Program-made: the position numbers and the translations under genes
Source of the DNA: Flaccisagitta enflata
Taxonomy: Eukaryota > Chaetognatha > Sagittoidea > Aphragmophora
Length of the DNA stretch: 64,000 bases
Direction of reading: 5' to 3'
Assembly (NCBI GenBank): GCA_965153355.1
Contig: OZ231128.1
Location: forward strand, 51,522,001-51,586,000
Notes under the pieces: model-generated
Seen by the model: the letters and a program-made list of their open reading frames with translations, nothing else
What the model was told of the DNA's origin: nothing
Databases searched by the model: none
Shown here: positions 42,701-52,900 of the stretch, piece by piece
How the letters are laid out: each line of letters begins with the position of its first letter
Position numbering within the stretch: position 1 is the stretch's first letter

Positions 42701-45700
42701 AGCGCTTTTTTAGTAATTTTCAAAATGGAAAAAAATTAGACCTATTTTCAATGAAGATTCTACTGAGTTGTATTGACCTATTTTTTTACTTCATATTGTT
42801 AATCTATGCAAAATTCCCTTTCATTTGATAGGTCACACTATATGGTTTTATTTCAAAATAAAGTTTTCATTTTTTGAGCCACCGTTACTTTTTTGTAACG
42901 GTGACTGAAAAAATGAAAATTTTAATTCTTTGCAAAAGTATAGAGTGCGACCTATCAAATGAAAGGGAATTTTGCATAGATTAACAATATGGAGTCAAAA
43001 ACTAGGTCAATACAACTCAGTAGAATCTTCATTGAAAATGGGTCTAATTTTTTTCCATTTTGAAGATTACTCAAAAAGCGCTCAGTGAATGATTTTGTTT
43101 AGGCTAGTTAGATGTTATCACACCCCAACACTACACAAAAATGCCGAGAAAGTCGCACTTATACGATTTTTCACTCAGACTTCTGTAGGAAGCACAGTGT
43201 ATAGAGTAGCGTGTCCGTAACTAAAAATAAGAGAGAAAGAAAAAAAATGTATGCGTGTTTTGTTTTTGGTTGCTTGTTTTTGAGTGCGTGTTGTTTTGAG
43301 TTCGTGTTTTTGTTTTTGAGTGCGTGTTTTTGTTTTGTTTGCGTGTTTTTGTTTTGCGTGTTTTTGTTTTGTTTGCGTGTTTGTTTTGATTGCGTGTTTG
43401 TTTTGTTTGCGTGTTTTGTTTTGTTTGCGTGTTTTTGTATTGTTTGCGTTTTTTTTTTGTTTTCGTATTTTTGTTTTGTTTGCATGTTTTTGTTTTGTTT
43501 GCGTGTTTTTGTTTGCGTGTTTTTGTTTTGTTTGCGTGTTTTTGTTTTGTTTGCGTGTTTTTGTTTTGTTTGCGTGTTTTTGTTTTGTTTGCGTGTTTTT
43601 GTTTTGTTTGCGTGTTTTTGTTTTACTTGCCTTTTTTGTTTGCATGATTCTTTTTTTTCTTCCTATGTATGTTTATTTTTTGTCTTCTCGATTGTTTTGC
43701 CTGTGTTTTTGTTTGTGTTTGTGCGTGCGTGCGCTTTTGACCGTTTGCATGTATTTACAGAACTTGCCTATGACATGTCCCAATTAATATCCAGGGCTAG
43801 ATTTTTGGCCTCTGGGCTTGAATTTGGGCCTCAAGGTTGGAATTTGGATCTCTGGGGTGGAATATGGGCCTCAAAGCCAGAATTTGGGCCGCGAAGCTGG
43901 GGGGGGGGGGGGGTACGAAGAAGGAGAAGGAGAAATTTCTCCTGTGTGAAAGCATAGGTCATCGACCCCTTCGGGGCCGCTGCCCAAAAACAAGCTCAAC
44001 ACAGGCAGAGATGTGCAGAGGGGGCCTCTTCAGTTTGGGTTTAGTGAGGGATATTGTTCCACTGTTATAAATCTTTGATTCCACCCTAAAAAAGGTTCCC
44101 AAGCAAGTGGAACGTTGCGAATGGGCTCGTTTGGTCACATTTTTGCAAAGTAACAATAAAACCTGGTCGCAATGGCATGATTTAAAGTATGAAGGCGATA
44201 CAATCAGCGTAATATCCACCCCTTCGTCTTCTTCTCTTGTTCTTACACAGCACATAACTTCGTTGTCGCTTCGAGAGAACAAGATCTCTGAACTTCCCGC
44301 GGGCATTGGCCGACTCACTCGACTCACTTCTTGCGACGTGTCTCATAATCATCTCAAGCATCTACCAGACTCCATTGGAAACTGCGTCAAACTAAGTTCC
44401 CTCGATCTGCAGCACAATGAGCTTGTAAGCGAAACTTAAAGCGTATTAGCATATACACACAAATAGCGTTCTTGTTGTTATTTGTGGGTGTTTTGTCTAT
44501 AGTTTTTCAATTTTACGACCACATTATTAAAGTCGACATTTATCAATGAATCAGATGCGGGCTTCAACTGTGTTCACTCAATAGAACAATTTTGAATTAG
44601 CCTTTATATAAGGACCAGTTAATTTTTTCTGAGGCTGGGATATCCTTAGATTTTTGCAAATTTCTGGCTGAAATGTCCTTAGCGTGTTCTTTATATTTTC
44701 TTATGATATTCTTATGATTATTTTTTATGAATTGAAACAACTGATGACCAGTATAGGTAAGTACATGTTGGATATGACATTAATTGTTTTGTGGTTAATC
44801 ATATTAAAATATTTTATCATTTAATAAAAATAAATGCTATTATTTCCTATAAACATGGTTATTTCTTTTAAGATTTCACGTAAGGACAATCTAAATTTTG
44901 AATAAAAATTCTTTTTTTTAAATCTGAGGCTGGGCTCTGTCCTTAAAATGTCCTCATTGAATTTGCCTTATCGGACTTCAAATTTGCTTTTGTTGGCCTT
45001 GGTTTAACTCTAAGATCTGACCTTTTAAGTTTCAAAATTGACTTAACTGGCCTGGAATCTATTCTTGTTACTTCTTTCAAACCAAGGCAGAGAGAAAGGC
45101 TCCACTCCACTCCCCTCCATTCTTCAAATCTGCCCTTACATATAGGTCATATTTGCCCTTTTTGGGCAGCGGTCCTGAAGGGGACGATGTCCTATAGAAC
45201 ACAGGGGGACTTTCGTTCGTTCGTCCGTCCGTTTGTCCCCCCCTTGCCTTGAGGCTCAAATCCAAGCCTCAAGGCTCAGATCCAAGCCCAGAGGCCAAAA
45301 TCCCAGCCTCATGGCTCAATTCCCAGCCTCACGGCTCAATTCCCAGCCTCACGGCTCAAATCCCAGCCTGATGGCTCAAATTTCAGCCTAAAGGTTAAAA
45401 TCCCAGCCGTGCGGCCAAATCCTAGCCTCGAGGCCCAGATCCTAGCCTCGAGGCCCAGATCCTAGCCTGAAGGCTCAAATCTCAGCCTGAAGGCTCAAAT
45501 TCCAGCCTTGAGGCTCAAATTCCAGCCTGGAGGCTTTAATCCCAGGCTGGAGGCTCAAATCCCAGCATGGATGCTCAAATTCCAGCCTCAAGGCCAAATC
45601 CCTGCCTCAAGGCTCAAATCTCTGCCTCACAAACCCAATAGGGCAGGAGTCCCCCAGTGTTCTACCCCCTTCAGGGCCGCTGCCCTGCTAACCATCACCT

Positions 45701-48700
45701 TCAATTACTAACATGCAAAGCAGGGCAACAGGTAACGCTGACCACAAATTGCCCTTGGGTAACCTGTTAAATCATGCCTCAAAAGCCCTTGGCGACTTTG
45801 GATGGGATGTCTGGAAATTCACTCTTATACAGCCTTTTGGGGCTGATACTTAACTCAAATTCTATGGCTTTTGTTGATCCTTTCAAGTAAGGTATATCAA
45901 ATACCGCTGATCATGTGTCATCCTTGGATAAGTAGGTAATACAAACTTAGGGGCAGACCTCTTGATTATGATTTTCTTCCAGGCAGCAGGATTTGCGCGC
46001 TGAAATCTTCTGACTGTCCATCAATTCACATTTAATGAAGTGTTATGAATGAACACATCCTAGCTTCCATTAAAATGGGTTTGATAGCAATGGATGGGTG
46101 ACAGAATTTATTCATCTTGCGATTTTGAGGGTTTCCTTTCCATGTTTTCAGGAAAGGAAATGTCATTTCTCTTCTCTCATTTATGATGCACTTTTTGGGC
46201 AGTGGCCCCAAAGGGGTTGATGACCTATGCTTGCACACGGGGGAATTTTCTCCTTCTCCTCCTTCGTACCCCCCTTACCTCCAGGCCCATATCTAAGCCC
46301 CGAGGCCCATATCCCAACCTTGAGGTTCAGATCCCACTCTTGAGGCCCAAATCCCAACCTCAAGGCCCAAATCCCATCTTAAGGCAAATATCTTATCTTT
46401 GAGGCCCAAATCCCAGCCTCGAGGGATTTGGGCCTCAAGACTGGGATCTGAGCCTCAAGGCTCACTGCTTTCTGACAGAAGATTTGGGACAAGAATGATA
46501 TCACTCTGGGTTTTTCTGCATTTTTGTGTAGGTCATATGGATACAAATCAAGAACTATTAAGTGGAAAATCATCCCTAGAGTGCATTTTGAAAAAAAGGC
46601 AAAAATCTAAATTTTTAGCTTCATTTTGCATAAAGATTTTTTCAATTTGGTCTAACTCTTTTTCTAATAGCATATTATTAATCCTGATAAGATTTCCTTT
46701 CATTTGATAGGTCACACTATATGGTTTTGATTGAAAATTGAATTTTCATATTTTAGGCCACCGCTGTATTTTTGTAACGGTGGCTCAAAATATGAAAATG
46801 TTATTTCTTTTTAAAACCATGTAGTGCGACCTATCAAATGAAAGGCAATTTTATCAGGATTAACAATACGCTGTCAAAAAATAAGTCAGACCAACCTGCA
46901 AAGTTATTCATGTATAATGAAGCTAAAGATTATAAATTTTTGACTTTTTTTCAAAATGCGCTCTAGGGATGATTTTCCAATCAATAGTTCTTGATTTGTA
47001 CCCCTATGACCTACAAAAAAATGCAGAAAAACCCGGAGTGATATCATTCTTGTCACAAATCTTCTGTCAGAAAGCAGTGGGCTGGGATATGGGCCTCGAG
47101 GCTGAGATACGGGCCTGGAGGTGGGGGGGGGACAGAGGAGGAGAAGGAGAAAGAGAAAATTCCCCCGTGTGAAAGCATAGGTCATCAACCCTTTCGGGGA
47201 CGCTGCCCTGCTCCCCCTCAACCTCAAGCATAACCTACTTAGGCAGGGCGCGGATACCGCTGACCATCTAACGCTTTTGTGACTATTTCTTTTTCTATTC
47301 TTTTTGTCTTCATTTTGTCTTCATTTTGTCTTCATTATCTTCTCTTCTTTTTCCCTTCTTTCTGCCTTTTCTCCTTATCCTTCAAAAACCTTCCAACATG
47401 CCCCCTTTACCTTCCGAGCAGCGACGCTGAATGCTGCAACATAATCAAGAGGCCTGCTTAGGGGTATCGGGTACCGCTGACCATCCAACCATTGTATTTT
47501 TAGGGCCCAAATTCCATGTGGAAATACCCATATAATGGGCCAAAACTAACTGATACATGATAGTAAATTTGTATTTAGGGAGTCGCTTAAGATCTTTGTT
47601 TTACTGTAAGAAATTACCCTTTATTTTCTGACTTCTCTCCACTTAGGTTGATCTACCGGAAAGTCTGGGAAATTTGCGGGTGCTACAACGACTCGGATTA
47701 CGATACAATCGTCTGGTGGGAATTCCCAAATCATTGAGCAACTGTTCTAGTCTCTGCGAGTTTAACATCGAGGGCAACAACATATCCACTATCCCTGTAA
47801 GTTTTATACGTCAAAATATATTCCTTATCCCCTTTTTTTTCTATGTATCCACTATATTGACAAGGGTGCTACAGGTGTGCTAAACCGTTTTTTTCTCGAT
47901 GCTTTATTTTTCATGCATATCCTGTTTATTGGTTTAAACATTGTTATTGTTTTTCTCATTTGATACAGGAGGGACTTCTGTCATCCTTAACGTGTATGAA
48001 CAGCCTGACATTAGCACGAAATGCCTTCACTTCCTATCCCATGGGAGGGCCATCACAGGTATTTTTACGAATATCTATGAATTCAAAATGTGAAATCTAA
48101 TTGTATTTGGTGCAAGTGTTCATGAGAGGGATTGCCACAATATGTATACAACTATATTCGTTAACCAATCCATTTCTGCAGTTCACGACTGTTAATTCGA
48201 TCAACATGGAACACAATCAAATAAACAAAATTCCATTTGGTATCTACTCTCGGGCAAAGGGCCTTACTAAACTCAATATGAAAGACAATCAGCTTTCATC
48301 GCTTCCTCTTGGTAAGCCTAAATGATGGCGACTATGTTTTGAGGTAGATTTGCTCAGCACGTTTTAATGGCAATTTAATCAGCGTGTCAGATGGTTTTGT
48401 TCAGCATGTTAATGAATATTTGGTCAGCATGTTTGATGCTTATTTGGTCAGTGTGTTGGATGGTTATTGGGTCAGCATGTTGGATGGTTACTTGGTCAGC
48501 ATGTTGGATGGTTACTTGGTCAGCATGTTGGATGGTTACTTGGTCAGCATGTTGGATGGTTATTTGGTCAGCATGTTGGATGGTTATTTGGCCAGCACTT
48601 TGGATGGTTATTTGGCCAGCACTTTGGATGGTTATTTGGCCAGCATGTTGGATGGTTATTTGGCCAGCATGTTGGATGGTTATTTGGCCAGCATGTTGGA

Positions 48701-51700
48701 TGGTTATTTGGCCAGCATGTTGGATGGTTATTTGGCCAGCATGTTGGATGGTTACTTGGTCAGCATGTTGGATGGTTATTTGGTCAGCATGTTGGATGTT
48801 TTTTTGGCCAGCATATTGGATCGTTATTTGGTCAGAATGTTGGATGGTTACTTGGTCAGCATGCTGGATGGTTATTTGGTCAGCTTGTTTGATGGTCAGC
48901 ATGTATGTCAGCACGGTTGATGGCAATTTGAATGGCTGGAAGACTTTTCATTACATGTCCATTATCAGACATTGGTTCGTGGACAAACATGGTCGAGTTG
49001 AATCTAGCCACCAATCAATTGACTAAAGTGCCAGAGGACATTCAATACCTCGAAAATCTTGAGGTGAGTGTTTGCGTTAGCGTTATTACCCTACTCATAA
49101 TGTATTATGATTCATATAAAAAATGTCTTGTTTTATTGTTCAAATACCTTTTCCTGTTCAATTAAATGTTTTTGAATCCGGTTCATTTATTTTCAGTCAC
49201 TCTTCTTGTCAAATAATCTGTTACGACGAATCCCAAACTCAATCGGAAATTTGAAGAAACTTACTCTCCTCGATTTGGAAGAAAATAAGTTGGAGTCACT
49301 CCCCAATGAAATAGGTGAGACAGGAACAGTCGTAGTTAGCCTTTGCTTTGAATTTTGGGGGGTCGTGAAATTAGATCCTGTTGTTTACCCCAGTAAAGGG
49401 AGTTTTTGAAAATACTTAAACAGTGAGGGTCCTTCAGTTTGGGTATTGTGAGGGATATTTTTCCACTTTTCATGCTGTATTTCAATCTCCTCACAGGTCA
49501 TCTCAAAGAGCTAAAGAAGTTGATAGTCCAGTCAAATAAGCTTACGTACTTGCCCCGAACAATTGGCGCCTTGCAAAGTTTGGTCTACTTGGGGGCTGGA
49601 GAAAACAATCTCCAATCAATTCCCGATGAGATAGGTGAGTGAAGAAATCAAGAATACTGATTAAGCAAAAAGCGGCTGAAAGGTAAGTGATAACAATTTC
49701 AAAAAGTTTGTTTCGTTGATTAATTGAGGTGGTTACCAGTTATGAGGTCGGTGAAATATTTATCAAGATCTCAAATGTCTCCGATGAACTGTACGAGAAA
49801 TTGCCACATTGTTTTGCCCAGCCTGATGGAATAAATCATATTCTAAATCCTTTCTTTAGGCACATTGGAAATGCTGGAATCTCTGTACATCAACGACAAT
49901 CCCTGTTTGCATAATCTCCCGTTTGAACTTGCCCTTTGTTCTTCTCTCCAAATCATGAGCATTGAAAACTGTCCTCTCTCCCAGCTGCCTCCCGAAATTG
50001 TCCAAGGAGGACCCTCTCTCGTCATCCAGGTATTTTGGCCTATTAAGTGTCAAAGCGCCGCTTGTTTTCTGTATAAGTTTCACGACGTTATTCCTATAGA
50101 TCGATGACCAAGCCAATGGACCTTCTTACAGAAGATTTAACGAAAAGCTGAAAGAGGCCTGTTATACTTATGTTGACAATCTGGCTTTTGTCGCGATATG
50201 CTACTACTTAAGCTGGTTTTGGTTGGTCTGTTTGGACTTTAGTTGGTCTGTCTCATTGTCTGCAAAGTGTCATTTAGTGATACTTAAGTTGATATAATCA
50301 AGCTGTGGAAAATACAAGGTGCCGTTGTTCAAAATTAACTGTAGATTCCGAATTTATTCTTGCCTTTAGTTCTTAAAGATGAGGTTAACCCAAAGGAACA
50401 CGGGAGGTACTTCGAGTGCGGTAACCAACTGAATTTGCCCACTGAAGTGTGATTTTGCTAGCTTTTGGCTGTAAAATATAACATGTGATCCAAATTTAGC
50501 TGACTTTTAGTAATGACTGTCGAAAGAAGCAACTCAAAGTAGGATGGATTTTTCTCATTCACTTGTAACCATTTGAAATATCTAAGTTTAACAACGAGAA
50601 AATCATTTATTATACATTTGGTTGCACATTTCATATGTATGATTTTTAAGGTTTATGCTGCAAAATCTTCCATCTGAAGTTTTTCGGTTGATGATTATTA
50701 TCTGAATATTGATTAATGGTTGTCCATGGTCAATGTATGGCAGAGATAAGGATATCCTTCTAAATGGGCAGCGAAAAAATGCGGAATTGACGTGGCGGCA
50801 CTGTCCATCCTCAATGATCACCGCAAGGAGGATGATGGCAATGCCCATCCTTGCCTTGATCATCGCATTTTCCGCCTGTTTTGTCGCTTTCCTTGCAGTG
50901 TCCCTTTGTGGCTCCAGCGTGGTCGCCTTCTTTACATTTTGGGTCCATCCTGAATGAAATTAAGGCATAAACAGCAGGACCTCGGCATAACGGTCTTGAT
51001 AGGACCAGATATTTTTTATCATCAAAGAGAGTGACTTATTTTTCAGGGGTGTATTTAGTTGCATAACTTTTGATTTCTCCCCCCCCCCCCCTGGTCCTTG
51101 ATTTTCTTCCCTGCGGGGTCAAACTACATATGATTTTCTTCCCCATATACCCCCTATATAGTAATATTTTGGTTTGAATACTATGAAATAGTGTTGTGGT
51201 GACTAAATATCACATTTCAATACTGCCAAAAGTGTAATATCTACTATATTTTTCTTCTTTTAGTATTTCTACCCTTTGATTTCCTTCCCCATTTCCAAAT
51301 CCTTTGATTTTATTATCCCCCTGCTGGGGGGGGGGCGGAAATATGCAACTATATAAAGGCCTGCTATTTTTTATCACAATTTGAAAAATTATGAGATTAT
51401 GAAAATTGACACAAAATTAAAATGCATATTAAATAAGACAAACTAAATTTTGATATTGAAATCATTTTTTTTATATTTTTCATCATTCAGTTTTTTCTCA
51501 TAATTTTTTTTTGTCATAAAATGCATCAATTCTCCTTTAAAAAAAAGACCGAGGAATTTGCTTTAAGACGGAGAGATACAATCGACCAAGAGTTTTGAAA
51601 GTTTTCATTGGCCTTCACTTCACTCAATAAATTTCAATTACTGTCTACAGTGACAGGTGCTTATAAAATGGGATTGTGAGTTTTTAAAGTCAAGTTTGAT

Positions 51701-52813
51701 TACCTGGCAAACTTGGGCAGACACGGTAGAAGACTAGATTTTCTTTTGGATGGCAGATATGAACAATTTTCAGAGAAATTTATTTTCTGGAATGATGGTC
51801 AAAACTACCTTATTTATATTCCTTGGTGAGATGAGACTCGGGCTATCGGAGACGAAATTCGGTTGCTGCCTTACTTTCTCAGTCGCGTGAATGCGACTCA
51901 AGAAGCCGCTGTGTTGGTCGGTCCGTCAAATAATTATATTCAATATGTTATCATTATATTATTTTGTAATGTTGCCATGTTAATCTGTTGTTGTAGAGGT
52001 TAATATATGACTATAGTATCATGTAATTATGTAATAATGTAATTGGGTGATTGTTATTTATATAACAATGTAATATTTTATTTGTATATTTATGTTTATA
52101 TGAATTCATCTTATGTCATGTCATTATGTAATTGTGTGACTAATGTAATAATAGTAAATTGTATAACTACCTTAGAAAAAAGATAACCTTTATAACCCTT
52201 ATTACCTTGGAAACCCTAATTTACCACGCGACTTAGGTTTGTTGACCTTGTTTTAGTGTTTCACTCGTCACTTGCGGCGGGTGCAATGACTAATAGAGGT
52301 TTAGCAAACGTCCTTCCTACATTAAAATAAGTATAGTGTGACCGACCAACCGTCTGACCAACCGACCGACGGATGGACAAAGCTGAGTGAAGAGAAATAT
52401 TCTTACTATGTTGAGATCTATCACGCTTATGGTTTTTTTTTAAATGGTAAAAATCGTCAGACTGACCTGCGTATAGACACGAAAGTTGGAGCCTCGGATA
52501 TATTATAATGATTGACACGGGTCACAATATCGTTGCGGACGGATGGGCAGGGGCATCCAACTCTCATCCACACCCCAACCCACCCCCAACACTTTAATAT
52601 ACACAAAAAGTATCTAAAATGCTCGTTTCCCCACTTTTCAACTCGATGACCATGACAGACCAATGGACCGACTGACCAACGGACGGACAAAGCCTCTCGC
52701 AAACTTGCGTGTCCGCAACTAATAAAACTTTGCCGTGTGCCGTGTGAAAAGAATGTGGGCAGCAAACAGCTTCACCTAAGATCATCTTTTTATCCGAGTG
52801 AAAGAAGGAAGTT

Positions 52814-52900
<87 letters not shown>

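Noticed and set aside
43175-43957. Cys/Phe-rich and Lys/Asn/Thr-rich ORFs on both strands
   Set aside because: Generated by the 19-bp GTTTGCGTGTTTTT minisatellite.
48384-49026. Repeat proteins of 140-211 aa in several frames
   Set aside because: 24-bp minisatellite in a SHOC2 intron; flanking exons splice across it in phase.
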